A stretch of 42,322 nt of DNA from assembly GCA_016872775.1 (NCBI GenBank), contig VGZA01000050.1, positions 1 to 42,322 of the forward strand, given 5' to 3'. The notes under the pieces were generated by a model that worked only from the letters and a program-made list of their open reading frames with translations, searched no databases and had not been told where the DNA came from. A program made the translations under genes and the position numbers. The DNA is from Planctomycetota bacterium (GTDB taxonomy: Bacteria; Planctomycetota; Planctomycetia; Pirellulales; Pirellulaceae). Shown in pieces: positions 17,167-25,723 of the stretch (position 1 is the stretch's first letter; each line of letters opens with the position of its first letter).

Positions 17167-19545
17167 CTACCTGACGACTTCGCACCCAGGAACCGCTTTG
17201 CGAAATTCTCGCAGCCCGTTCTCACTGACGTCAGTTCGCGCGAGTTGCAGCATCTTCAGTTGGGTCAGCCCCTGAAGTCGTACGAGACCGGTGTCCGTGA
17301 GCTTCGCCCCGGTGAGGTCAAGAGCGGTCAAATTTGACAGCGGTTCCAGGGCCGCGCCGGCGTCGTTGGTCAGCTTCGGCCCGGAGAAGCCTTCGGAATA
17401 AAGTAGGTCCAACCGCTCCAACGACGTCAACGGAGTGAGGTGCTCCAACCCCGCGTCGGTAATCGGCAGCAGGCTGAGGTTGAGTTCGCGCAGCTTCTTG
17501 AAAGATTGCAAGTGGGCCAGTCCGTCATCGGTGACACGGTTTCCGTAGAGGTTCAGCACTTCCAACTCCGACAGGCTCTGCAGCCGTTTCAATCCCGCAT
17601 CGGAAACCCGCTTTCGTTCAAATCCCGACTTCTTCAGTACCAGCGACCGGAGTTGCCGCATTTCGCTCAACGGTTCGCATGCCTCGTCCGTGACCTCGTC
17701 GCAAAGTTCCAGGTCGAGCGCGAGCAGTCGATCATTCGCCGACAGGTGGCGCAAACCGACGTGCGTGACACCGGTGCCGGTAAGCAGCAGCAAGCGCAAG
17801 GACTGGGTTCGGGAAAGGTGCAGCAGCCCGTCATCGGTCACCCGGCCGCATAACTCCAGGTTGAGGCCTTCCAGTGGGAGCTTCTGTAGCTGCATCAACC
17901 CGATGTCGGAAATCCGCGTTCCCGCCAGGCTCACAACCAGCGGTCCGGGCAAATCGGTCAATCGCGCGAGCAACTCGTCGGATAGACTCCCCTCCGGTGT
18001 AAGCTGCGTATCGGTGAGCGTTACAAGCTGCGGAGCTTTTAAAACCGGGAGTCTGGCGTCGGTTGACAGGGCCGTTGACAGGGCGTATTCATACTTGCGA
18101 CGTGCCTGGTCCAATGTTGCTTTGCGCGGGGATGTGCCGACCGATGCCGATAATGGCTCGACGGAAACGCCCAGATTCTGGAGTGCCTTAAGCGACTCGC
18201 TGGGAGTCGGCGTAGCCAATGCCGCGGACGACGCGGTGTCTTGCGATTCCTTGCTCAGGTCGAAAACCCACAACGTTTCCTGCTCGCGCAGGTAAAGGCG
18301 ACCGTTGGCGATGACCGGATGCGCCCAACTGTCGCCGCCGGCTCCCGGGATCTCCAACGAGCCATTGAGTTTGTACCCGCGACTGGAGGCCTCGATCAAT
18401 GCAACGACACCGTTCTGATAGCGGAAGTAGAGTTGCCCGTCGGCGGCGACGACTGCGGCCGAACCGACGCCCGGTCCGCGACGTTTCCAGACCACGCGCC
18501 CCGTTTTGAACTCCAAGCAGGTCGGCAAACCATTGTTGTTCCCATGCCCGGCATAAAGATAGTCTCCCAGCCGCACAACGCCGCCGTGATGATTCTGAAA
18601 CTGACTGCCGGACAATGCGTAGACAACCTCGGCGTTCACGCCAGAGGTGCTTCGTTTGCGGTCGATGTCCTCGACAAGCCTCAGCAGCACGCTGCCCGCG
18701 GTGTAACCGTTTGCGGCAAACACATAATCTTCGTGGACAATCGGAGTCGGAATGTTAGCGGTCTCGTTGGCGATCGTGTTGTAGCCCCAGAGAAAATGGC
18801 CGTCGCGGGCGTCGATTCCGACCAGCCCGCGTCCAACGAGCTGCAAATACTGGCGGTGGCCCGCGGCCTCGGTGGCGACCACCGACGAGAATCCGGCGCC
18901 ATCTTTTCCCTGAGGACCGATTTCCGGCAAGCTGGCTTTCCAGATCAGTGTGCCGGAAAGTTTATCCAGGGCAACGAGCACGGCGTCCGGTCCGCCTGGC
19001 GTGCAGATCAGACGCTCGCCGTCGATCAGGGGTGACTCGCCATAACCACGCCCCGACATCATGCGCCCGCCGTAATCATCCTGAAAACTCGTTTGCCAGA
19101 CCATTTCGCCCGTCGCGGCCTGCAAACAGACCAACTCACCGTCCGGATCGAGCGCGTACAGCAGTTCGCCGTCCAACGTCGGTGTCGAACAAGGATGTCG
19201 CGAGGTCTCGCCTATCTTACGCGACCAGTCCAGCTGTCCCGTTGCCGCGTCCAATGCGGTCACGACGACATCGGATTCCTTACGCCCCATCGTAAACAGC
19301 CGACCGCGACCGACGACCACGCTGCAATAACCGGTTCCTAATTCGGCGGCCTTCCACGCCAGCTTGGGGCCACCCGCGGGCCACGACTGCAGCAAGCCCG
19401 TCTCGGCGGAAACCGCGTCGCGAAAGGGGCCTCGCCATTGCGGCCAATCATCGGCGAAACTTCGGCTGACAAGAAGGAAGGCAGTCACCACCAGTACGAT
19501 CAGTTGCCAACGAAGCAATAGCCAGTTACGGCTGACCTCGATCAC
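17167..19545 (-). CDS. PQQ-type beta-propeller fused to leucine-rich repeats
   Basis: About 792 residues from GTG 19545; a TTG at 19578 adds 11 residues and is possible, neither has a strong ribosome site. A hydrophobic leader (WQLIVLVVTAFLLVSRSFA) precedes DDWPQWRGPFRDAVS, the usual opening of planctomycete BamB/PQQ-like propellers. Blades run to about residue 440 (ALDAATGQLDWSRKIGE, CLQAATGEMVWQTSF, ALDKLSGTLIWKASL). After a linker, residues about 530-790 hold roughly nine RI-type leucine-rich repeats of the form VTDxGLxHLxxLxxLxxLxL (for example ITDAGLEHLTPLTSLERLDL). This combination suggests an exported scaffold or protein-binding role. It is the last gene of the minus-strand group, 87 bases after the SGNH gene start. 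Confidence 0.88.
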   Translation of the reverse strand: MIEVSRNWLLLRWQLIVLVVTAFLLVSRSFADDWPQWRGPFRDAVSAETGLLQSWPAGGPKLAWKAAELGTGYCSVVVGRGRLFTMGRKESDVVVTALDAATGQLDWSRKIGETSRHPCSTPTLDGELLYALDPDGELVCLQAATGEMVWQTSFQDDYGGRMMSGRGYGESPLIDGERLICTPGGPDAVLVALDKLSGTLIWKASLPEIGPQGKDGAGFSSVVATEAAGHRQYLQLVGRGLVGIDARDGHFLWGYNTIANETANIPTPIVHEDYVFAANGYTAGSVLLRLVEDIDRKRSTSGVNAEVVYALSGSQFQNHHGGVVRLGDYLYAGHGNNNGLPTCLEFKTGRVVWKRRGPGVGSAAVVAADGQLYFRYQNGVVALIEASSRGYKLNGSLEIPGAGGDSWAHPVIANGRLYLREQETLWVFDLSKESQDTASSAALATPTPSESLKALQNLGVSVEPLSASVGTSPRKATLDQARRKYEYALSTALSTDARLPVLKAPQLVTLTDTQLTPEGSLSDELLARLTDLPGPLVVSLAGTRISDIGLMQLQKLPLEGLNLELCGRVTDDGLLHLSRTQSLRLLLLTGTGVTHVGLRHLSANDRLLALDLELCDEVTDEACEPLSEMRQLRSLVLKKSGFERKRVSDAGLKRLQSLSELEVLNLYGNRVTDDGLAHLQSFKKLRELNLSLLPITDAGLEHLTPLTSLERLDLLYSEGFSGPKLTNDAGAALEPLSNLTALDLTGAKLTDTGLVRLQGLTQLKMLQLARTDVSENGLREFRKAVPGCEVVR

Positions 19546-19632
19546 GCGGTGACTCGCTTCCTGCCCCGAAGGGCTCAAAAGTCGTGCCCCGTCGGGCCCG
19601 TCGGGACTTCTTCGATCAACGCCATGTGGAAT

Positions 19633-20487
19633 TTATTTTGCCGCGTCGCGCTGCAGCACCGATTCGTCGCGCCAGCGCGGAATCCGATTCTCCAGTTCCT
19701 GCGTCTCTTTTGCCAGTCCCGAACAGTTCGAGGCCAGCACTTCAAACACCTTGTTTGCCACGACGCGATGCCCAAGGTCGTTGGCGTGCACCGTGTCATG
19801 ATGAACCAGCCAACTCGCATTTCCATAGGCGGAGAGCAGGTCGACGAAGAGACAGTCGTTGTCGACGGCCACCTTGGCAGTTGCCGCGTTGAATTGGCGG
19901 AACAGGTCCAACGTGGCATTGTTCCAGTTCGGTCCAAAACGGTCGAATCCAGTCATGTAGTAGGGACCGAGTAACACGATCAGGGGCTGAATCTCGGCAC
20001 GCACGCGATCAATCAGCGTTCGCATCTCGTCTGCGAACAGTTCGATAGGCGTGCCGCCGCGAGCGTCGTTCAGTCCGTACGACACCACAAGCAGATCGGG
20101 CTTATGGAGGAATACGTGCGGCTCGAGCCGTTCCAGGGCCGCCGGTTTGCCACTCAGCTCGTACGCAGGGCTCCGCGTTGAAATCACGTTCGCGCCGATG
20201 CCGACATTCACCAGTTGCACCGGGACGCGCTGGTACTCGTTGATGGCACGGGCCAGTTGGTGAGCCCAAGCGCGCTCGCGGTGACTGGCCCAGCCACCCG
20301 CGGTGGTACTCTCGCCCAGCGTGACCAGCGTGCGAAACTCTTTGTCCCACCAATCTCGCTTTTTCGCCGGATCGACAGGCTTGAGATCATCTTGAGCGCC
20401 TGCGTCCCGCGATTCGCCCATGACCGTCGACACCGTACTTGCGGCCGCCGTGGATACAATCAGTTCGCGGCGTGAGAGTTTTTTCAT
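19633..20487 (-). CDS. Tat-exported SGNH/GDSL hydrolase
   Basis: 284 residues from ATG 20487; GGGGAT lies eight bases upstream, whereas the ATG at 20496 directly abuts it and is less likely. A twin-arginine type leader (KLSRRELIVSTAAASTVST) opens it. SGNH blocks: GEST (nucleophile S60), VNVGIGANV (Gly block), SYGLNDARGG (Asn block) and HHDTVHANDLGH (Asp-x-x-His block), so the active site is complete. Such enzymes are esterases of acylated sugars or lipids. Next to propeller and TIM-barrel genes a carbohydrate esterase role is the natural inference. The gap to the upstream propeller gene is 51 bases, consistent with an operon. Confidence 0.9.
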   Translation of the reverse strand: MKKLSRRELIVSTAAASTVSTVMGESRDAGAQDDLKPVDPAKKRDWWDKEFRTLVTLGESTTAGGWASHRERAWAHQLARAINEYQRVPVQLVNVGIGANVISTRSPAYELSGKPAALERLEPHVFLHKPDLLVVSYGLNDARGGTPIELFADEMRTLIDRVRAEIQPLIVLLGPYYMTGFDRFGPNWNNATLDLFRQFNAATAKVAVDNDCLFVDLLSAYGNASWLVHHDTVHANDLGHRVVANKVFEVLASNCSGLAKETQELENRIPRWRDESVLQRDAAK

Positions 20488-20538
20488 TGCGATCATCCCC
20501 TAACTGGCTTGTCTGGCTCGTTTAACTTGATTTTGTTG

Positions 20539-22125
20539 TCAATTCGGTCCGTCGGTCCACCAGGCGTAGAAGCTGGACTCGCGCAACGTAAACCGCAAAC
20601 TGACCGGCTGTCCGCGCAGGGATTCGGGCGGTTCTTGTTTCCAACGAAACTCGCCCCGTGGCTGATCTCCCTTCAGCGGATGAGATGTCGCGATGACCGT
20701 ATCCTCGGCGTTGACAACGTCCACTCGAAGCTCCCCAAGGTCCCTGGTCGCGACGTTGGCCATCAGCCGGCCGCCTGGCCACGGGAACGGTTTCGTGGTG
20801 ATGGTTCCCGGTGTTTCGGCTGCGTCGAGCGAAACAAATCCATCACGGCGGAGCGTGGCAAGACAGATCGCTCCCATGCCTTCCGCCTGATCGGCCCGTT
20901 CCTCCGCCGACAGTGATTTCGGATCGCGCCGGCTGCGATCGGAGTTAAAGGCGTACGGGTCATCGCGCCATTTCAGAGCGCTGTAATAGATCCACAGTTC
21001 GTCGTCTCGCACAATCGGCGTCGTTGCGAACATTTGCATCCGGTCCCAGACGCCGACCAGCCCATCGTCAATTCGGCCGGGCGGGATGAACGGCTGCCGG
21101 TCGCCAAGTCGGGTCCAAGTCAACAGGTCCCGAGTGCAGGCAAGCTGAATCAGATCGAAACCGTCGCAGTTGTTTCCGTTGTGATCGACGCCGGTCGGGA
21201 AGAACATCGTCGGGAAGCCGATGTAGAGTGTTTCATAAGGGAATACGCCGATGTAATAGCAGTCGGCTAGCCACGTCCGTGGACCGGGACGCACGGGCTT
21301 CCCCAAGGCCGGATCGTCATCCACGTAGACCGGCCGCGACAGGCCCCGGTCGCGGATGCGGTCGCAGATGAACCTCAGGGCTAACGGTTGATCTTCGTCG
21401 TCCGCTCCGAACGAAAGCTGCGGGCTCGACCAGGTGCGAAAGTCCGTACTGATCGAAAGGCTGTGGGCGCGGCCATATTTGTTGTCGGTCTTCAGCCAGG
21501 CGAGAAAACGCCGCTGCTTGCGGTCATAGACCAGGCTCGATTCGTCTTGCGACGCAATTCGTGGCACGGCGAGCTTGTTCCAGCTAATTCCGTCGCGGCT
21601 GACGATCGGAATGCGATATTCGTCGCCGTAAAGCGCTTTGAATCGGCCGTCGGCGTCGGGGTCATCGGGATCGTAAACCACGTTCAAGAAAAACGTGTCG
21701 CGGACGCCCGGCTTATGCTCGACGGCGATGCGATTGTTGTTGGTCGAACCTCGGATTTCGATCTGCTGCCCCAAGTTCGGTTTATCCCAATGCAGCCCGT
21801 CCTTGGAGATGGCCAGCGCCATGCCGATCAATCGATGGTCATCCATCGGCATGGCGCAGTAGAACATTTTGTAGACCTGCTGTTCCTGATCCCACTGCGG
21901 AGCCGACCGCAGCTCGAGCAAGCTCCCGTCGGACGGGACGTCCGGTTTCAGCACGGGGCCGCGTTTTGTCGGCTGATGCATGGTACGTGTGAGACCAGAT
22001 ATTTGGGCGACGCCATGATCGTCCAGGAACAGCTGCCGCTCGCCGACGGATACGGACAGTGTCGGCTGCGCGGTTACGACCTGGGTGATCAGCATCCCAA
22101 GAGACAAAATTCGCAAGACGGCCAT
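20539..22125 (-). CDS. Exported GH32/43-like five-bladed propeller protein (subtype B)
   Basis: 528 residues from ATG 22125, with GGAGA seven bases ahead; an upstream in-frame ATG at 22149 would add eight residues before the signal peptide (MAVLRILSLGMLITQVVTAQ). Motifs: ERQLFLDDHGVAQISGLTRT, ISKDGLHWDKPNLG, DPDDPDADGRFKALYGDEYR, VSRDGISWNKLAVP, CTRDLLTWTRLGDRQPFIPP and LATLRRDGFVSLDAAETPGT. C-terminal sandwich ends in PVSLRFTLRESSFYAWWTDG, as in the 12259 gene. A central stretch (residues about 240-270) with several Asp/Arg is longer than in that paralogue. It starts 24 bases after the TIM-barrel gene stop, so the two are almost surely co-transcribed. Confidence 0.82.
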   Translation of the reverse strand: MAVLRILSLGMLITQVVTAQPTLSVSVGERQLFLDDHGVAQISGLTRTMHQPTKRGPVLKPDVPSDGSLLELRSAPQWDQEQQVYKMFYCAMPMDDHRLIGMALAISKDGLHWDKPNLGQQIEIRGSTNNNRIAVEHKPGVRDTFFLNVVYDPDDPDADGRFKALYGDEYRIPIVSRDGISWNKLAVPRIASQDESSLVYDRKQRRFLAWLKTDNKYGRAHSLSISTDFRTWSSPQLSFGADDEDQPLALRFICDRIRDRGLSRPVYVDDDPALGKPVRPGPRTWLADCYYIGVFPYETLYIGFPTMFFPTGVDHNGNNCDGFDLIQLACTRDLLTWTRLGDRQPFIPPGRIDDGLVGVWDRMQMFATTPIVRDDELWIYYSALKWRDDPYAFNSDRSRRDPKSLSAEERADQAEGMGAICLATLRRDGFVSLDAAETPGTITTKPFPWPGGRLMANVATRDLGELRVDVVNAEDTVIATSHPLKGDQPRGEFRWKQEPPESLRGQPVSLRFTLRESSFYAWWTDGPN

Positions 22126-22149
22126 GAGCTGGTCTCCTATGCTCGGCAA

Positions 22150-23769
22150 TCAAGTGGGGCCGATCCACAGTTCCGCACCCGCAAGTTTCGTTGACGCCGA
22201 GACCTGTTCGATTCGGATTTCGTTCGAACCGTTTCTCGACTTGCCCTCAGCGACCCGGTAACGGAATCGCCGCACGTCGGCCACCAGTTCGGAATCGGCG
22301 AGTGGTTCGAGCCGCTGCGAATTCAGCAATACGGTCGGGACTTCCGCATCGGCCAGGCCGCTGAAGTCCAGACGCAGTTCGGTGGGTGGCAGTGGTTGTC
22401 CGTCCTTTCCCGCTACGGCGACAATCAGCGGGACGGCGATGGACGACTTTCCGTCCAAGGAGATCGGCAACGCCTGATGGAAATCCTCGGCGTCCTTCGC
22501 CCAGAAATGGGCCGGCATCGACCAGCCGGCATCGCAGACGGCAAACATCCGCTCGGCACGCGCGATCGATTCTGTCGAGCCGATGGTCTTCAATACCGTC
22601 AGCGCGTGTTCGCGCTGCTCGGGCGTCCCGGGTGCAGGAAACAGATTGAAACAGTAGATGCCATCGGCGCCCCCGTGCCAGAATCGCGCTGCGGCGCCGT
22701 TCCAGGCCGCGGGCGACTGAGCAGCTCCCTTGCCGCGCGGAGGGCGGTAGACAAGGCCCGAATGGCTGAGGCACGGATAAACGGGGACGTCGTGCTGGTG
22801 CCCCAGTTCGATCAATTCTCGCACCGGCTGATCGAATGCCACATAGCCCCCGCTGATCGCCAAGATATCGAGCAGACCATGGCTCAGCCAATGAACGATG
22901 TCGATTCCCAAGTACCGGCAAAGTTCTTTCGACACCGGCACGCGCGCGGATAGCAGCAGGGGGCGGCCCTGGCGCTCGCTTTCGGTCAGCACCAGTTTGC
23001 GGACACTCTCAACTAGCCGCGTCAGCACTCCTGTTTGTTGATGGTTGGCCGGCTGTCCCTCGTAGGTAGTCCGGAAGTAGAACGGCGCTCGGAGAAAATC
23101 CAGTTCGACGCCATCGACGAGGTAGTTGCGCAGCACCTCCTCAATGATCGCGACAATCCGCGGTTCGACATCCGGGTGCTCGAAGTCCACCAGGCTCCAG
23201 AGTCGTCGGCGATCGTTGAAACTGCTGACGTCGGCCAGTGCGGCCATCACGCGCCGCGAGTCGTCTTTTTTCCATTGCGACACGAATTGCGGCGTCCAAG
23301 CGTCGTGGATGTCGTTCATCCGCAGCGTCCAGATCGATTCGAGGCCATGCCGATGAGCGAACTCGCACGACATTCTCAGACCGTCGGTCTGCTGTTCCAG
23401 GAACTTGGGAAGGTTGTTATCGGCAAAAGTCGCTTCCCGCGAGAGGAAGACCTCGGCGGTCTTGGTCGCGTGCGTGAACAGGTTGAAGCTCTGCGTAGTG
23501 CAGTAGAAGATACTGTCGACTTGTGTTCCCAGCAGCGGCGCGTGACGTAAGGCCAGGAACTTCTCGACCGTATCGGCCCCCTTGGCCCAAGTGTCGTCGC
23601 CGTCGTTGTTGTAGATGATCCGGCGTTTCCGGTGGGCCGCTTTCCTGCGGGCGGCATCGAGCAGCGAACTCGGTGACGCCGCGATCAATTTACCACCGGT
23701 TTCGCCGACGCCGATCGCGACACTACTCGTTGCAACGGCTTGAAGGAAATCTCGCCGAGTGACATTCAT
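22150..23769 (-). CDS. Tat-exported GHL10-type TIM-barrel glycosidase-like protein
   Basis: 539 residues from ATG 23769 (GGAG nine bases upstream), opening with a twin-arginine leader (MNVTRRDFLQAVATSSVAIG); the longer frame to 23862 is rejected. The barrel shares landmarks with the 6573-8225 protein: IWTLRMNDIHDAW (residues 146-158 versus 141-152 there) and LVDGVELDFLRAPF (217-230) with E222 and D224. Later motifs: SARVPVSKELCRYLGIDIVHW, ISGGYVAFDQPVRELIELG and GADGIYCFNLF. A C-terminal beta-sandwich covers about 440-535. Export by Tat suggests a folded or cofactor-bearing product, while its paralogue has a Sec leader. First gene of the minus-strand operon. Reaction unknown. Confidence 0.82.
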   Translation of the reverse strand: MNVTRRDFLQAVATSSVAIGVGETGGKLIAASPSSLLDAARRKAAHRKRRIIYNNDGDDTWAKGADTVEKFLALRHAPLLGTQVDSIFYCTTQSFNLFTHATKTAEVFLSREATFADNNLPKFLEQQTDGLRMSCEFAHRHGLESIWTLRMNDIHDAWTPQFVSQWKKDDSRRVMAALADVSSFNDRRRLWSLVDFEHPDVEPRIVAIIEEVLRNYLVDGVELDFLRAPFYFRTTYEGQPANHQQTGVLTRLVESVRKLVLTESERQGRPLLLSARVPVSKELCRYLGIDIVHWLSHGLLDILAISGGYVAFDQPVRELIELGHQHDVPVYPCLSHSGLVYRPPRGKGAAQSPAAWNGAAARFWHGGADGIYCFNLFPAPGTPEQREHALTVLKTIGSTESIARAERMFAVCDAGWSMPAHFWAKDAEDFHQALPISLDGKSSIAVPLIVAVAGKDGQPLPPTELRLDFSGLADAEVPTVLLNSQRLEPLADSELVADVRRFRYRVAEGKSRNGSNEIRIEQVSASTKLAGAELWIGPT

Positions 23770-24098
23770 GGTTGAAACTCCGTAACGCGAATGGCGGGAC
23801 CCGCAATACGCCCGACTCGAACGAGTGCAGTTTGGCGTTTTTCCAGCGAAACCGCAATTCAATTGGACGCCCCTGCCCGGGATATCGTTTCGTCTTTCCT
23901 CGATTGCCCCCGAGCAAGCCGGTAAGCCGGGCGGAAGCTCTCGAACTCGGGCTCCCGCCTGACTTGGGATTTACCCGCCCACTATGCTTGCAACCTGGCA
24001 AGAGCTTGCCAAGAATAGGGCGAGTGCCGCGACACACGACTGCAGCAAAGGCTCTCATACTGCCGAATCATCGACATCTTTCCGGAAGGCAAGCGACC
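23770..24098. other. Divergent intergenic region, no gene
   Basis: Separates the minus-strand operon from the plus-strand small membrane protein gene. It holds an imperfect hairpin (GGCGGAAGC near 23925 with GCTCCCGCC near 23950) and the palindromic site at 23996-24011. No convincing -35/-10 pair was found on either strand. Confidence 0.4.
23996..24011. promoter_or_regulatory. Palindromic site, possible operator
   Basis: TGGCAAG-AG-CTTGCCA is a perfect 7-bp inverted repeat with a 2-base centre, placed in the divergent intergenic region; a related half GCTTGCAA lies 19 bases to the left. Operator-like in size and position, but no cognate regulator gene is in the window. Confidence 0.3.
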
Positions 24099-24425
24099 AT
24101 GATGAATTCCGTCCGGTGCGACCATTTGCCGACTAACCCGCGACTCCCTGACATTCTGCTGCAGCGGATGCAGATTGACTCGGATCGGCATGAACTACGG
24201 TTCGAAGGGTTCATGAGCAAAGCCGAGTACGATCTGCTGATGCGGTTGGACCGGGACTTGGAGTATCAGCGGGCCGTGAATGAACTGTTTGTGCTTTGCG
24301 GACCGGCGACGCTGAAAGTCGAATCGGTCTCCGGCAAATGGAAATGGCTTGTGACCGGTCTGACGTTGATCGCGGTCGTACTGGGCATTGGGTATCTTGT
24401 GTGGAAGTTCGTCCGACCGATGTAG
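24099..24425 (+). CDS. Small tail-anchored membrane protein, unknown
   Basis: 108 residues from ATG 24099 with GGAAGG about nine bases upstream; a second ATG follows at once. The cytoplasmic part is acidic/basic helical sequence (SDRHELRFEGFMSKAEYDLL, MRLDRDLEYQRAVNELFVL) and the C-terminus is one transmembrane segment (WLVTGLTLIAVVLGIGYLVW) followed by KFVRPM. I do not recognise a family. It is 35 bases ahead of the enolase-superfamily gene and may share its transcript. The upstream open frame to 23772 is not believable as protein. Confidence 0.65.
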   Translation: MMNSVRCDHLPTNPRLPDILLQRMQIDSDRHELRFEGFMSKAEYDLLMRLDRDLEYQRAVNELFVLCGPATLKVESVSGKWKWLVTGLTLIAVVLGIGYLVWKFVRPM

Positions 24426-24460
24426 CACTTTTTGCCGCAGTACAATCCAGGAGCCGCAGC

Positions 24461-25723
24461 ATGAGCCACTCGCGGGGTCGTCGTCGCGATTTTCTGCGTC
24501 TTGCCGGTCGATCCCTGGCGGGAGTCGCCCTGGCACACGCAATGGCGTCTCGCAGAACATGGAGCGGACTGAGTGCCGCCGAGCCGGAACGTCCCAGTTC
24601 GCTGGCGGTCACCGGTGTTGAGACATTCGACCTTCAGCACCGACTCCCGGCCGCGATCGGACCCTCGACGGTTCTCTACGGGTTCCGTGACGCGCTGCTG
24701 GTCAAGATCAGCACGGACAGCGGCATTGTCGGCTGGGGGGAGACGGCCGACGTGGGTGGAACGCGCGGCGTGATCGAATCCCACTTGAAGCCAATGTTGC
24801 TGGGCACGAATCCGCTGGAACATCGCGCGCTCTGGCGGCGACTTTGGGGCGCCAACTTTGGCGATGGTCGAGCTGTCGCGGCCGTGGACATTGCGCTGCA
24901 GGACATCCGTGGAAAGGCACTCGGCCAGTCGATTGCCGAAATGCATGGCGGTCGACTTCGCGACAAGGTTCTGGCCTACGCGGCGGCGATGAACTACACG
25001 GAAGGCATTCGCCCGGAAGACCAGCATCCGGCGGAAGCCAAGGGATTGGCTGCACGCGGGTTTCGAGCGATGAAACTTCGCACGGGCCGATTCGGATTTT
25101 CTCGCGATCTCCACGTGCTGGCCAAGGTTCGCGAGGCGGTCGGCGCCGAGGTGCGATTGCTCACGGACGGCAACGGTGCCTTTACTCTTCCGGCCGCGGT
25201 CAAGTTCGGCAAGGAGCTGGAGAAACTCGACTTTTATTGTTTCGAGGAACCGCTGCCGCAAGGCCTGCGTTATGCGGGCTATCCGGAGCTCACCCAGGCG
25301 CTCGACATCGCCGTGGCCGGCGGGGAGGTGCTCGATTCGCGCGCGGCGGCTCGCCAGACGATCGTCGACCGCGCCTTCGACATCATCCAGCCCGACGCGA
25401 CGCTCTGTGGCGGTATCTCCGAAGTGCTGTTCATTGCCGAAATGGCGCGACTCTGGAATATCCAGTGCATTCCTCATTGCTGGGGAAGTGCTTTGGCGAT
25501 CGCCGCCACATTGCAGGTGCTGGCCTGCCTGCCCACCGATACTTGGGGATTCAGCAGCGATGCGCCGATGTTGGAATTCGACACATACGAAAATCCGTTT
25601 CGCGACCAGATCATCATCCAGCCGTTCGCGATCGACGATCAGGGATTCGTCTCCATTCCCACGGGGCCCGGACTGGGTGTCGAAGTCCGCGAAGATCTGG
25701 TCAGAAAGTTCGCCAAGAAATAA
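24461..25723 (+). CDS. Tat-exported enolase-superfamily (mandelate racemase type) enzyme
   Basis: 420 residues from ATG 24461, with GGAG eight bases upstream, opening with a twin-arginine leader (RRRDFLRLAGRSLAGVALAH). The capping domain and barrel follow. Active-site marks of the mandelate-racemase subgroup are present: K205-x-R207 (MKLRTG) in place of the usual KxK, metal ligands D236 (LLTDGNGA), E262 (CFEEPLPQ) and E289 (AGGEVLDS), and a D312/H339 dyad (PDATLCGG, IPHCWGS). Such enzymes abstract the alpha-proton of sugar acids, usually to dehydrate or epimerise them. Members are normally cytoplasmic; the exported leader is unusual in general though seen in planctomycetes. It likely handles a sugar acid from the glycan locus; the exact substrate cannot be read. 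Confidence 0.9.
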   Translation: MSHSRGRRRDFLRLAGRSLAGVALAHAMASRRTWSGLSAAEPERPSSLAVTGVETFDLQHRLPAAIGPSTVLYGFRDALLVKISTDSGIVGWGETADVGGTRGVIESHLKPMLLGTNPLEHRALWRRLWGANFGDGRAVAAVDIALQDIRGKALGQSIAEMHGGRLRDKVLAYAAAMNYTEGIRPEDQHPAEAKGLAARGFRAMKLRTGRFGFSRDLHVLAKVREAVGAEVRLLTDGNGAFTLPAAVKFGKELEKLDFYCFEEPLPQGLRYAGYPELTQALDIAVAGGEVLDSRAAARQTIVDRAFDIIQPDATLCGGISEVLFIAEMARLWNIQCIPHCWGSALAIAATLQVLACLPTDTWGFSSDAPMLEFDTYENPFRDQIIIQPFAIDDQGFVSIPTGPGLGVEVREDLVRKFAKK

